From Rickettsiales bacterium UBA1997 (lineage in GTDB: Bacteria; Pseudomonadota; Alphaproteobacteria; Rickettsiales; UBA1997), in contig DDCV01000056.1 in NCBI GenBank assembly GCA_002335845.1, forward strand, positions 1-31,460: DNA of 31,460 nucleotides, written 5' to 3'. A program made the translations under genes and the position numbers. This document shows, in pieces, positions 6,264 through 15,751 of this stretch (position 1 is the first letter of the stretch; each line of letters starts with the position of its first letter). The notes under the pieces are model-generated. The model did not search any database and was not told the origin of the DNA. It saw nothing but the letters and a program-made list of their open reading frames with translations.

Positions 6264-8996
6264 ACACTCAAGTAAATCTTTGACAGATGCTATTTCTTTT
6301 TCAAAAAACTTTTGCTTGTTAAAGTTACTTTGAATTATTTCTGAAGGCGCTTTTTCAATAAAATTTTTATTATTTAGTTTAGCTTCAATTTTTGCTAAAT
6401 TAGACTCTAAATTAACCATACTTTTCAAAAGACGTTCTTTTTCTGTTTTTATATCAATTATTTTTTTAATGGGTATATAGATTTTAAGGTTTTCAAGAGA
6501 AACAGTTATGCATTCATTGATATCAAAATAGTCTTCGTTTATAAATATATTTTGAACTTTTAAAAGGCTACAGATAATAGAATTATTATTAGCTAGAAAT
6601 TTTTTAACTAAATCATCTTTAGACATGCAATATATATCTATTTTAATTTTAGGATGTACATTTAAGTCACTACGAGTTTTTCTTATTTTATTGATAAACT
6701 CTTTTAGTAAAGAGACTTCCTTGCCTATATAATCATCCTTAAATATTTTTTGTTGAGATGGGAATTTAGCATTCATAAGTATCCGATCTTTTGTATATCC
6801 AAGAGAATTCATTTCATTCCATATTTCTTCAGTAATATAAGGAATTATTGGATGACATAGTTTTAAAATTATTTGAAGCGTATAGATTAATACATTTTTT
6901 GTATATTCATTTCCATTATCAATTTCAACTTTTGATATCTCAACAAACCAATCACAATATTCATTCCAGATAAAGCTATATAATGAGTTAGCCATAAGAT
7001 CAAATCTATATGATGTACAATGTTTTTTATATTCAGTAACCAGATCATCTAGCTTTATAATTATAAATTTTTCATATGTTGTGAGATTATCAAACTTTAT
7101 TCTATCCTCGTAGTTATAATCATCTGTTGTCATATAAACAAATCTAGATGCATTCCAGAGTTTATTACAAAAGTTTCTATAACCCTCAATTCTTTTTAAG
7201 TCAAAACTTATGTCTCTTCCAGTTGAGCCTAGTGCGCAAAAACAAAATCTAAGCGCATCTGCTCCATATGGTTGTATGCCATCAGGGAATTCATCTCTGG
7301 TTTTCTTGATAATTTTATTTTTAAGCTTAGGTTGAACTAAATTAGAAATTCTTTTTTCAGTCAAGTCGCTTAATTCTATGCCATCAATAATATCTATGGG
7401 ATCTATTACATTGCCAACCGATTTTGACATCTTTTTGCCTTCTGAGTCTCTCACTAGGCCATGTATATAAATTGTTTTGAATGGGACCTTATCTAAAAAT
7501 TTGATTCCCATCATCACCATTCTCGCAACCCAAAAAAATATTATATCAAACCCAGTTACGAGTACACTGGTTGGGTAATATCTTTCTAACTCCTCAGTAT
7601 TTTCTGGCCAGCCTAATGTGGTAAATGGCCATAATGCAGATGAAAACCAGGTATCCAATACATCATTATCTTGAATTAACCCAATATCTTTATTAATTTT
7701 ATATTTTTTTCTTATTTCATTCTCATCGTTGCCAACATATATATTATTATCTTTATCAAACCATGCTGGTATTCTATGACCCCACCATATTTGTCTACTA
7801 ATACACCAGTCTTCTATATTATCTAGCCAGTTAAAATATATTTTTTCCCAATTTTTAGGAACAAATTTTATATTTGAATTTTTTACAGCATCTATCGCTG
7901 GTTTAGCAAGGTCTTCCATTTTCATAAACCATTGATCTGTAAGCAATGGCTCTATTATCTCTCCTGATCTTTCTCCCATAGGCACGGTGGTCTTATAGTC
8001 TTCAATTATGCCTAGTAATCCTATTTTTTTTAGTTCAGCCAGTATTAATTCTCTTGATTCATGTATGCCTATGCCTTTAAATTTATTTCCAACATTATCA
8101 TTAAAAGTACCATCCTTGTTTAATATATTAATAAACTCTAGATTATGTTTTTTACCTAACTTATAGTCATTAAAGTCGTGAGCAGGGGTTATTTTTACAC
8201 AACCTGTTCCAAAGTCCATATCGATAGAGTCATCAGATATGATTTTAATAAGCCTATTCGTTAATGGTAATTTAGCTTTTTTATTTATAAGGTCTTTGTA
8301 ACGGTCATCATTTGGATTAACACAAATTGCTGTATCACCAAATAATGTTTCTGGTCTTGTTGTTGCAACAGTAAGTGTTTTATCGCTATCTTCAATTTCA
8401 TAGTTTATATGATATAAGTAACCAATTTTTTCAACATTAGTTACTTCTAAATCTGATATTGCAGTTTGGAGTTTTATATCCCAATTAACCAGCCTATTGC
8501 CTCTATAAATAACCCCTTCATTGTAAAGTGTAATGAAGACTTTTTTAACCGCATTACTTAAGCCATCATCCATTGTAAATCTATTCCTATCCCAATCAGC
8601 TGAAGAACCAATTCTTTTTGTTTGAGAAATAATAGTGTTACCTGACTTTTCTTTCCATTTCCATATCTCATCAACTAAGCCCTTTCTTCCAATGTCATGC
8701 CTAGTTTTACCTTCCCTAGCAAGATTATTTTCTACCACTAGCTGTGTAGCTATACCAGCATGATCTGTTCCTGGTTGCCATAAGACACTTTTTCCTAACA
8801 TTCGATTATATCGGATTAATATATCTATAATTGTATGTTGAAAAGCATGACCCATATGCAATGTCCCTGTTACATTTGGAGGAGGGAGCACAATAGAGTA
8901 ATTTGACTTTAAATCTTTAGCAGAAAAACAATCATTATCTATCCACTTTTTATATATGGAAGCTTCTAGATCTTTTGGTGAGTATTTTATATCCAT
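6252..8996 (-). CDS. valS: Valyl-tRNA synthetase
   Basis: A 914-residue class I aminoacyl-tRNA synthetase that charges tRNA-Val. PPPNVTGTLHMGH (38-50) holds the HIGH-type motif, and GKKMSKSVGN near residue 520 is the KMSKS loop. The editing domain (TTRPETLFGD, TGCVKITPAHD) and the WCISRQIWWGHRIPAW segment are typical. The C-terminal region ends in a coiled-coil-like arm (KTEKERLLKSMVNLESNLAKIEAKLNNK region). It is slightly shorter than E. coli ValS (951). It is the last gene of pepA-holC-valS, an order conserved in gammaproteobacteria. Confidence 0.98.
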   Translation of the reverse strand: MDIKYSPKDLEASIYKKWIDNDCFSAKDLKSNYSIVLPPPNVTGTLHMGHAFQHTIIDILIRYNRMLGKSVLWQPGTDHAGIATQLVVENNLAREGKTRHDIGRKGLVDEIWKWKEKSGNTIISQTKRIGSSADWDRNRFTMDDGLSNAVKKVFITLYNEGVIYRGNRLVNWDIKLQTAISDLEVTNVEKIGYLYHINYEIEDSDKTLTVATTRPETLFGDTAICVNPNDDRYKDLINKKAKLPLTNRLIKIISDDSIDMDFGTGCVKITPAHDFNDYKLGKKHNLEFINILNKDGTFNDNVGNKFKGIGIHESRELILAELKKIGLLGIIEDYKTTVPMGERSGEIIEPLLTDQWFMKMEDLAKPAIDAVKNSNIKFVPKNWEKIYFNWLDNIEDWCISRQIWWGHRIPAWFDKDNNIYVGNDENEIRKKYKINKDIGLIQDNDVLDTWFSSALWPFTTLGWPENTEELERYYPTSVLVTGFDIIFFWVARMVMMGIKFLDKVPFKTIYIHGLVRDSEGKKMSKSVGNVIDPIDIIDGIELSDLTEKRISNLVQPKLKNKIIKKTRDEFPDGIQPYGADALRFCFCALGSTGRDISFDLKRIEGYRNFCNKLWNASRFVYMTTDDYNYEDRIKFDNLTTYEKFIIIKLDDLVTEYKKHCTSYRFDLMANSLYSFIWNEYCDWFVEISKVEIDNGNEYTKNVLIYTLQIILKLCHPIIPYITEEIWNEMNSLGYTKDRILMNAKFPSQQKIFKDDYIGKEVSLLKEFINKIRKTRSDLNVHPKIKIDIYCMSKDDLVKKFLANNNSIICSLLKVQNIFINEDYFDINECITVSLENLKIYIPIKKIIDIKTEKERLLKSMVNLESNLAKIEAKLNNKNFIEKAPSEIIQSNFNKQKFFEKEIASVKDLLECLSD

Positions 8997-9431
8997 TTAT
9001 AAATTTTCATGTTTTACATCAAGATTATTTTTTTTATAATACAAGTACTTTTCTCTTGATATAGTTTTCTTGTCTTCATCGTGAGCAACTATTTCTATTA
9101 TAATTTCATGGTCATTATCAGTAGTGTCTAATACCGTGTCTATATTCAGTATGACATTATAGTCTTTTTCTGTTATGGAATCATTCTTATAATCATTCTT
9201 GTATAAGAGTACCGGAGTGGTGCAGTCATACATGATATTTGTTGAGTGCGGAATAAAAGTCAGTTGTTCAAACGTCCATAGAAGCTGATTAATGTTATCT
9301 ATAAATTCTTGATTACTTGATTTAACAATAATTTTATGTCCATCATTATAATATTTTTTAATAATCTTGCAGACTGATAAATTCATATCATCTTGTTCGT
9401 TTAATATATAAAAATAAACTTTCTTTTTCAA
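8997..9431 (-). CDS. holC: DNA polymerase III chi subunit
   Basis: A 144-residue protein, close to the 147 of E. coli HolC, lying between pepA and valS exactly as in E. coli. Position and length carry much of the assignment, and sequence similarity is modest. The N-terminal VYFYIL strand, the YYNDGHKIIVKSSNQEFIDNINQLLWTF stretch and the FIPHS motif fit chi. Chi links the clamp loader (through psi) to SSB at the replication fork. The reading frame opens with TTG, one base after the pepA stop, and no better ATG exists, so translation is probably coupled to pepA. Its stop is adjacent to the valS start. Confidence 0.85.
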   Translation of the reverse strand: MKKKVYFYILNEQDDMNLSVCKIIKKYYNDGHKIIVKSSNQEFIDNINQLLWTFEQLTFIPHSTNIMYDCTTPVLLYKNDYKNDSITEKDYNVILNIDTVLDTTDNDHEIIIEIVAHDEDKKTISREKYLYYKKNNLDVKHENL

Positions 9432-9432
9432 T

Positions 9433-10896
9433 TTATTGATTTGATAAAATAAAATCGATTAACAGGCTAACCGGTCGTCCTGTAGACCCTTTGTTTTCAC
9501 CAACTTCCCATGCTGTACCCGCTATATCTAGATGAGCCCAGTCAACACCTTCTGTAAATTTTGCCAAGAATGCAGCAGCGGTTATTGCGCCACCATACCT
9601 TCCCCCGATATTCTGTATATCAGCAAAATTTGTCTTTAATTCTTCAAAATAATCATCATATAAGGGTAATTGCCAGACACGATCTCCTGTTTTGTCAGCA
9701 GATTTTTTAATTAATTCAGCAAGTTTATCATTATTTGAGAATAAGCCACTTGGATATTTTCCTAGCCCAGCTAAAACAGCTCCTGTTAATGTTGCCATAT
9801 CTAGCATATATCTTGGTTTGAATTTTTTGGCATATGTTAGTGCATCACATAGAACTAACCTTCCTTCAGCATCAGTATTAAGTATTTCAATTGTAATTCC
9901 AGACATACTTGTAACAACATCACCCGGTCTTGTAGCTTGGCTTCCTGGCATATTTTCTGCACATGCTATTATTCCGACAACATTTGTTTTTACATTCATT
10001 TCAGCACATGCTCTCATTGTACCAATAACACTTCCTGCTCCAGACATATCAAATTTCATTTCATCCATATTCCCAGGTGGTTTCAAAGAAATACCTCCTG
10101 TATCAAAAGTAATCCCTTTACCAACTAGAACTATAGGGTCTTTATTTTTTAATGGCATATATTCAATTGACACAAGTTTTGCTGGCTCTTTACTGCCTTG
10201 AGATACAGATAATAACGAACCCATACCAAGTGATTTCATTTTGGCTTCATCAAGAACTGTAACCTTTATTAATTTATTAATCTTTTTAAGCTTTATGGCC
10301 TCCTTGCTTAAATATGTTGGTGTACATATATTTGGTGGAGTATTACCCAGATCTTTAGCTAGCTTAATTCCATTTGAAATAGCTTTCCCTATTAATATTG
10401 ACTGATTCAATACTTTAGATGGAATTATGATTTTAGAGACAAAGTTACATCTTTTTATATGCATGATTGTTTTATCTTTTTTATAAGAATACCTGTAAAG
10501 ACCATTTTCAATTGAACTGACTAAAAATTCAGGAGATATAGAAAGGTCTTTAGATACAAGATTGTCTATGTTTAGGGATATTAATTTAGTATTCGTTTTT
10601 TTTATTTTCTTTATAATTAAACTTATTGCTTGGCTTAACTTAATAGGTCCAAATTTAACTTTATCACCAAGACCAAAAACTATTATTTGAAATTTATTTT
10701 CTATATCGTCAAAAGTTCGATTATCACCAATATCACCAGTGAAGTTGTTATTATCTAGACACTTCTTAATTAACGTTAGCGCTGCACTGCTAATAGATTT
10801 ATTTAGGTGAGACAGTTTTTTATCTGTAAACATGCCTACCAGGTATATATCCGTATTACCTTTTAATTTTTCCGATATTAAGCTTTTATAATCCAT
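9433..10896 (-). CDS. pepA: Leucyl aminopeptidase (M17 family)
   Basis: A 487-residue cytosolic aminopeptidase, near the 503 of E. coli PepA. The metal site is recognisable: GKGITFDTGGISLKP (about 255-269), the aspartate in DMSGAG, and NTDAEGRLVLCDALTYA (about 337-353). The enzyme forms hexamers and removes N-terminal residues from peptides. In E. coli PepA also binds DNA at Xer recombination sites, and a xerD gene lies in this window, though that role is not shown here. AAAGG before the ATG is a good ribosome-binding site. It is the first gene of the minus-strand operon and is divergent from lptF. Confidence 0.97.
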   Translation of the reverse strand: MDYKSLISEKLKGNTDIYLVGMFTDKKLSHLNKSISSAALTLIKKCLDNNNFTGDIGDNRTFDDIENKFQIIVFGLGDKVKFGPIKLSQAISLIIKKIKKTNTKLISLNIDNLVSKDLSISPEFLVSSIENGLYRYSYKKDKTIMHIKRCNFVSKIIIPSKVLNQSILIGKAISNGIKLAKDLGNTPPNICTPTYLSKEAIKLKKINKLIKVTVLDEAKMKSLGMGSLLSVSQGSKEPAKLVSIEYMPLKNKDPIVLVGKGITFDTGGISLKPPGNMDEMKFDMSGAGSVIGTMRACAEMNVKTNVVGIIACAENMPGSQATRPGDVVTSMSGITIEILNTDAEGRLVLCDALTYAKKFKPRYMLDMATLTGAVLAGLGKYPSGLFSNNDKLAELIKKSADKTGDRVWQLPLYDDYFEELKTNFADIQNIGGRYGGAITAAAFLAKFTEGVDWAHLDIAGTAWEVGENKGSTGRPVSLLIDFILSNQ

Positions 10897-10928
10897 TTTT
10901 TTACCTTTATGTGAGAATATGTACTAGA

Positions 10929-10970
10929 TATTAACATTATTTTTAAAAACTTGTTAAAATTTGGTAAAAT
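10929..10970. promoter_or_regulatory. Divergent promoter region between pepA and lptF
   Basis: On the minus strand, TTAACA (10952-10957) and TTAATA (10929-10934) lie 17 bp apart, upstream of pepA. On the plus strand, TAAAAT (10965-10970) with TTTAAA 17 bp upstream would start lptF mRNA only a few bases before its ATG, which has no clear ribosome-binding site. Both are weak matches in AT-rich DNA. Confidence 0.35.
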
Positions 10971-10981
10971 AAGTCACTACA

Positions 10982-12052
10982 ATGAAGATTCTTGAAAAAT
11001 ATTTACTAAAAGAGATTCTGGGATCATCCTTATCGGTATTATTGATATTTATGGTGATTTTATCATCAAATACTATGTTGAGACTAGTTGAAGAAGCTTC
11101 GGCAGGCACATTCCCAACATATTTATTATTTCCGGTTATTTTTGTTAAAATTACCCAATATTCAATATACATAATACCCATCAGTCTATTTTTTGGAATT
11201 ATTATTTCTCTAGGTAGGTTTTATAATAGCAATGAGATGGCTGTTATATCTGCTTCTGGACAGTCTATATTTGACATAGCTATTATCATAAATAAGATAA
11301 TTATCCCATCATTTTTGATAGTTGCATTATTTGCGTTATACATAACTCCTGCTGTTACTGAGTATAGATCTAAATTAGAACATAGGCTTGATAGTGAAGA
11401 AAGGATTGAGGAAATAAGACCAGGAAGATTTACGTCCTCTCAGAATGGAAAAGCTACTTTTTTTGTTGAAAGTTCAAATAAAAATATTCTTAACAAAATA
11501 TTCTTTAATTCATCTGATGAAAGAGGGTCAACAGTAGAAAATGCTAAATCAGCTACTTATTATCAGGATGAAAATAATCATAGATTTATTTTACTAAAGG
11601 ACGGCGTTATTATAGAGACCTTGTCTCCTGTCGATGCAAATACAAAAACTACTGAGTATAAAGAGCATGGTTTGATGTTAGGCAAAGCATTAATAGGTTT
11701 TGAAAATAGCAGTCTTGAGGCAAAAAGTACATATGATTTATTCATGTCAAATAGCTTGGCATCCAGGGCAGAACTTCAGGCTAGGTTGATGCTACCGCTG
11801 GCGACAATTATATTGGGTTTTTTAGCAATTCCGATTAGCTATTCATCACCACGGAAGGGAAGGTATGACAAAATATTTCTAGGTGCATTGGTATATTTTT
11901 TATACTTCATTGGAATGTCGGTTGCAAAAAAAATGTTTTTATTAGAATTAACGCCTAATTTTTTAGGATTATGGTGGTTACATTTAATTATGATTTTAAT
12001 AATAATTGGAATTTATTATCAAGATAAAAACTCAATACCAAGAAGGCAGTAA
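10982..12052 (+). CDS. lptF: LPS export permease LptF
   Basis: A 356-residue inner-membrane protein of the LptF/LptG family. It has three N-terminal membrane segments (about 15-33, 47-80, 109-127), a periplasmic beta-rich domain, and three C-terminal segments (about 269-345). The N-terminal KILEKYLLKEIL and the LEHRLDSEERIEEIRPGRF block are characteristic. With LptG and the ATPase LptB it extracts lipopolysaccharide from the inner membrane for transport to the outer membrane. The gene overlaps lptG at TAATG and is divergent from pepA, as in E. coli. This supports a conventional LPS outer membrane. Confidence 0.95.
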   Translation: MKILEKYLLKEILGSSLSVLLIFMVILSSNTMLRLVEEASAGTFPTYLLFPVIFVKITQYSIYIIPISLFFGIIISLGRFYNSNEMAVISASGQSIFDIAIIINKIIIPSFLIVALFALYITPAVTEYRSKLEHRLDSEERIEEIRPGRFTSSQNGKATFFVESSNKNILNKIFFNSSDERGSTVENAKSATYYQDENNHRFILLKDGVIIETLSPVDANTKTTEYKEHGLMLGKALIGFENSSLEAKSTYDLFMSNSLASRAELQARLMLPLATIILGFLAIPISYSSPRKGRYDKIFLGALVYFLYFIGMSVAKKMFLLELTPNFLGLWWLHLIMILIIIGIYYQDKNSIPRRQ

Positions 12053-13125
12053 TGATAATTTATAAATATTTATTTAATAGATTTATCTTGGGATTCATAG
12101 TAAGTCTTACTGTGTTGGTTTCAATAGAGACGTTTTTCTCATTTACAGCAGAGCTAAAGCATTTAAATATTGGAGATTATAATATGTTAGTAATCACTAA
12201 ATATATAATTTTAAATATACCAAAAAGCTTAGAGATTATGTTCCCATATGCGGTATTAATTGGATCAATGTTATCTTTAGGCGCAATGTCGTCAGATATG
12301 GAGTTCATATCAATGCAGTCAGCTGGAATATCAGTATCAAAAATAATAACAATTATTTTAATTCAAGCGTTTCTATTATCTAGTATTTTTTACTATATAA
12401 CAGATTCTCTCGTCCCTAAATACAGCAATAAGGCTGAGATGAAAAAGAATTTTTCATTAAATAAAAAATTAATTTTCAATAAAAATGGAGTTTGGTTTAA
12501 AGATAAGAATGCTTTTATTAAAATAAGTGAAATATATTCAGATATAAAGCTCACTGGTATAGTTATATATAATTATGATGCCAATGATTCTTTGTCTTCA
12601 ATTAAACATATACGCCATGCTGAATTTATTGATAACAGATGGTATCTTCAAGAAATTAACGAGACAATAATTAATGATTCATTAATAACAAAAAAATATT
12701 CCAAAGAAAGTTATATTGATAATCTTATTGATAGAAAATTAATCAATATCAAGACTTATAAGTCTTCAAGTTTATCATTAGCTGATGTTAGTCAAAATAT
12801 TAGCTATTTGGTGAAAAATAACTTAGATCCGAATATACAGAAAAAAATATACTGGGAAAAGATATTTATGCCCTTGTCTACAGTTGTAATGTTATTTTTA
12901 TCAATGCCATTTATATTTGGCAAACATAGATCATCAAATCTCAGTAAAAGACTAGTTTTGGGTTTATTTATAGGAATTGGGTTTTTTATTATTACATCAA
13001 TATTGCCTAATCTAGGCATGGTGCTTGGTATACTGCCATTCATAAATGTACTGCTGCCACATATATTATTTATAGTTTTAGGGAAATACTTACTAGAATA
13101 CCAATTAAGAGATGGGATTGGATAA
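12052..13125 (+). CDS. lptG: LPS export permease LptG
   Basis: A 357-residue partner of LptF with the same plan: an N-terminal helix group (IIYKYLFNRFILGFIVSLT; the segment with VLIGSMLSLGAMSSDMEF), a central periplasmic domain (about 130-265), and three C-terminal helices ending in GKYLLEYQLR. The FEIM/SAGISV region near 85-100 is the family coupling helix that contacts LptB. It overlaps the lptF stop by one base. It ends 12 bases from the convergent RDD gene, with no clear intrinsic terminator between. Confidence 0.95.
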   Translation: MIIYKYLFNRFILGFIVSLTVLVSIETFFSFTAELKHLNIGDYNMLVITKYIILNIPKSLEIMFPYAVLIGSMLSLGAMSSDMEFISMQSAGISVSKIITIILIQAFLLSSIFYYITDSLVPKYSNKAEMKKNFSLNKKLIFNKNGVWFKDKNAFIKISEIYSDIKLTGIVIYNYDANDSLSSIKHIRHAEFIDNRWYLQEINETIINDSLITKKYSKESYIDNLIDRKLINIKTYKSSSLSLADVSQNISYLVKNNLDPNIQKKIYWEKIFMPLSTVVMLFLSMPFIFGKHRSSNLSKRLVLGLFIGIGFFIITSILPNLGMVLGILPFINVLLPHILFIVLGKYLLEYQLRDGIG

Positions 13126-13136
13126 TATATTTTTTC

Positions 13137-13532
13137 TTATAATTTGACTAATTTTGTTTTAGAAAGAATGTCTTGTAATGACTCTTTATGAAATAATAAA
13201 AATAGATGGCCACCTATTAAGGCTATAAAAATTCTAATTAAACACTGACTTATCAACAATTCTTTTCCATTATCTTTATTCACTATATATGATTTCCAGC
13301 TTTTCATTCCTAGGGTTTGATTATGTTTAATCCAAAACCATAAATAGTAAGTTATAATTATAGATAATAAATATAGTTGATAAAAAATATTTTGCCCAAT
13401 CCCTTCACCATTTGAAAATACCATCAATGGAAGTGTAAAGAAAAATAATGTCGAGAATAATAGTAATAGATCATATATACAAATTATTATATTTTTTGTA
13501 AAACCAATATTTATATAATTTATTTTTTTCAT
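13137..13532 (-). CDS. RDD-family membrane protein
   Basis: A 131-residue protein with about three membrane helices (13-35, 47-68, 101-120). The motif NQTLGMKSWKSYIV (72-85) is the hallmark of the RDD family. The first-helix YDLLLLF keeps the Asp, while the preceding Arg appears as Lys (FTKN). The function of most RDD proteins is not established, and some affect ion or envelope homeostasis. It starts two bases after the moeA stop, so it is probably co-transcribed with moeA. Confidence 0.8.
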   Translation of the reverse strand: MKKINYINIGFTKNIIICIYDLLLLFSTLFFFTLPLMVFSNGEGIGQNIFYQLYLLSIIITYYLWFWIKHNQTLGMKSWKSYIVNKDNGKELLISQCLIRIFIALIGGHLFLLFHKESLQDILSKTKLVKL

Positions 13533-13534
13533 AA

Positions 13535-14788
13535 TTATAGATTGATATCAAATGGTATAACTTCGACAATATCACCTTTTTTTATTTTTTCTGTTTCTGA
13601 GGATAGTCTTATATAGCAGTTTGCCTTTGAGAGTGAGGATAGAATATTAGATCCTTGGAGACCTGTTGTATTTACAATATTGATTCCATCTTTCTGTTCT
13701 AGTAATCCTCTTTTATACTCAATCCTACCTTTTTTTTTAGAGAGAGCAGATTTTACTTGAGCTTTTATAGTTAACTTTGAAGAATGTGGCATCTGCAATA
13801 TTTTTCTGATTGCAGGAATAATAAATATTTGAAATGTTACAGCTGCTGATACAGGGTTTCCTGGTAGACCGAAAAATAATGCATTTTTTATCTTTCCATG
13901 TGCCAGAGGTCTTCCTGGTTTAATCGCTATTTTCCAAAAATTAACTTTCCCAACTTTTCTTAGCGCACTTTTTATATAATCCGCATCTCCTACAGATACT
14001 CCGCCAGTTGTTATGATAATATCTGATACTTTTGCACATTCTTTTAATTTTTTAGCCAGTATCTCCTCATTGTCTTTCACAACTCCCATATCTTTAATCT
14101 GAACTGGTAATTCACTTAATAGTCCAAAAAGTAAATATCTATTGCTATCATAGATCAGTCCTTTTTTTAATTTCTTATTAATAGAAATAAGCTCATCACC
14201 AGTGGAAAAAAAACTTACAATTGGTTTTTTAAAAACATTTATTTTTCTTATACCGAGAGATGACAATATTCCTAGATCTACATAGTTTATTTGTCTACCT
14301 TGCTTGATTACTGCATCACCTTTCTTTATATCTTCTCCAATATCTCTTATATTCTGATTTTTTTGAATAAAACCTGAGAATGAAATCATCCCATCTTTTT
14401 CGTCTGTCATTTCTTTCATTATGACTGCATCAGCATTATCTGGTATAACTGCACCCGTCATAACTCTTATGGTCTCCTTATTTTTTAACTTCTTACCATA
14501 AGCTTTCCCGGCTAAAGATATACCTTGCTCTTTAAGATTGTATTTATTTTTTTTTAAATTCTTGATATTGAGGGCATAGCCATCCATAGCAGAATTTCTA
14601 AAAGAAGGTATATTAATAGATGATTTTATATTTTTAGAAGCAATTCTTCCGAGTGAATCCATAATATTAATAGTCTCAATTTTTTTTATGGCTATTATTG
14701 ATTTAAGTATTTGTTTAATAGCAGTAATTTCATCAAGTGCTGATGGGTCAAAGTCATTAACACAGCTATTTTTAATATTCTTATGCAT
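13535..14788 (-). CDS. moeA: Molybdopterin molybdotransferase MoeA
   Basis: A 417-residue protein when started at ATG 14788, which has AAGGA four bases upstream. A TTG further upstream (14824) would add 12 residues with no ribosome-binding site. Family signatures are NSAMDGYAL, TGAVIPDNADAVIM, STGDELIS, IYDSNRYLL, TTGGVSVGDADYIK and GLPGNPVSAAVTF. MoeA inserts molybdate into adenylylated molybdopterin to make molybdenum cofactor. No other molybdenum genes are nearby. Several lysine-rich surface stretches reflect the AT-rich genome. It is divergent from xerD. Confidence 0.95.
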   Translation of the reverse strand: MHKNIKNSCVNDFDPSALDEITAIKQILKSIIAIKKIETINIMDSLGRIASKNIKSSINIPSFRNSAMDGYALNIKNLKKNKYNLKEQGISLAGKAYGKKLKNKETIRVMTGAVIPDNADAVIMKEMTDEKDGMISFSGFIQKNQNIRDIGEDIKKGDAVIKQGRQINYVDLGILSSLGIRKINVFKKPIVSFFSTGDELISINKKLKKGLIYDSNRYLLFGLLSELPVQIKDMGVVKDNEEILAKKLKECAKVSDIIITTGGVSVGDADYIKSALRKVGKVNFWKIAIKPGRPLAHGKIKNALFFGLPGNPVSAAVTFQIFIIPAIRKILQMPHSSKLTIKAQVKSALSKKKGRIEYKRGLLEQKDGINIVNTTGLQGSNILSSLSKANCYIRLSSETEKIKKGDIVEVIPFDINL

Positions 14789-14812
14789 GGGTTCCTTTAC
14801 TATTAATTTTAA

Positions 14813-14818
14813 ATTATA
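14813..14818 (-). promoter_or_regulatory. Candidate -10 element of moeA
   Basis: The minus strand reads TATAAT here, 25 bp upstream of the moeA ATG at 14788. The -35 region 17 bp further upstream is a poor match. xerD on the other strand starts at 14852 without an obvious ribosome-binding site. Confidence 0.35.
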
Positions 14819-14851
14819 GTACAATAATTACTAGCCTTATGGATATAGTAT

Positions 14852-15751
14852 ATGCAGAATTCTTTAAATAACAATATTATTAATAATTATTGTGATTCGA
14901 TATGGGTGGAAAAAGGTCTCTCAAAAAATACGATAAGTTCTTATGCATCAGACCTCAAGCAGCTAGAAAAATGGCTTGCCGCAAAAAATATAGATCTTCA
15001 ATCTTGTAGCGAAATTGATTTGAATTCATATCTAGCAGAAAAGATAGATCGTGGTATTTTAGCTTCTTCGATTAATAGGAGCTTATCTTCAGTAAAAGGT
15101 TTTTATAGCTGGCTAATGCATAATAGTCTTATTAAATTAAACCCAAGTGAATTAATTGAATCGCCAAAAATTGGTAGAAAACTTCCAGTAAACTTAAGCG
15201 AACAAGATGTGGAAAAAATTTTAAATGCCCCAGACTGTAAAACATTACAAGGCAAAAGAGATAAGACAATTTTAGAGTTATTATATGCTACAGGTCTTAG
15301 AATATCTGAATTAACTAATTTAAAACTTAATCAAATTGATATTGTTGAAGGTATAGTGAAGGTAATGGGCAAGGGTGGAAAAGAAAGAATTATCCCTATT
15401 GGAGAAACTGCACTTGCATGGTTAGTTAGCTATATTGATCAAGTGAGAAATCAATTAGTGATAAGTGAAGACAATCTTTTTGTGTTTTTAAGTAATAAAG
15501 GCAAGCAAATATCAAGAAAAGTTTGTTGGAGCTTTATAGTGGCATATTCAAAAAAATCCTTAGAAAATAAAACTATATCTCCTCATTCCTTAAGACATGC
15601 TTTTGCCACTCATCTCCTTAATCATGGCGCAGACCTGAGGTCAGTTCAGATGTTATTAGGTCACTCAAGCTTATCTACTACTCAGATATATACTCATGTA
15701 GCAAAAGAAAGATTAATTAAATTTCATACAAAATACCACCCGAGAGGATGA
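14852..15751 (+). CDS. xerD: Tyrosine recombinase XerD
   Basis: A 299-residue tyrosine recombinase, the same length class as E. coli XerD (298). The catalytic set is complete: R150, K174, H245, R248, H271 and nucleophile Y280. The N-terminal SAM-like DNA-binding domain (about 5-95) is present. With XerC it resolves chromosome dimers at dif. XerD is preferred over XerC because dsbC follows directly, as in E. coli xerD-dsbC. It overlaps dsbC by ATGA. No dif-like site was recognised in the window. Confidence 0.93.
   Translation: MQNSLNNNIINNYCDSIWVEKGLSKNTISSYASDLKQLEKWLAAKNIDLQSCSEIDLNSYLAEKIDRGILASSINRSLSSVKGFYSWLMHNSLIKLNPSELIESPKIGRKLPVNLSEQDVEKILNAPDCKTLQGKRDKTILELLYATGLRISELTNLKLNQIDIVEGIVKVMGKGGKERIIPIGETALAWLVSYIDQVRNQLVISEDNLFVFLSNKGKQISRKVCWSFIVAYSKKSLENKTISPHSLRHAFATHLLNHGADLRSVQMLLGHSSLSTTQIYTHVAKERLIKFHTKYHPRG

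Noticed and set aside
9692..10201. 169-codon plus-strand frame inside pepA
   Set aside because: It is antisense to the conserved metal-binding region of PepA and has no recognisable domain. It is a shadow of the real gene.
14789..14824. TTG start extending moeA upstream by 12 codons
   Set aside because: ATG 14788 has AAGGA at proper distance, and the upstream stretch contains a TATAAT promoter element.
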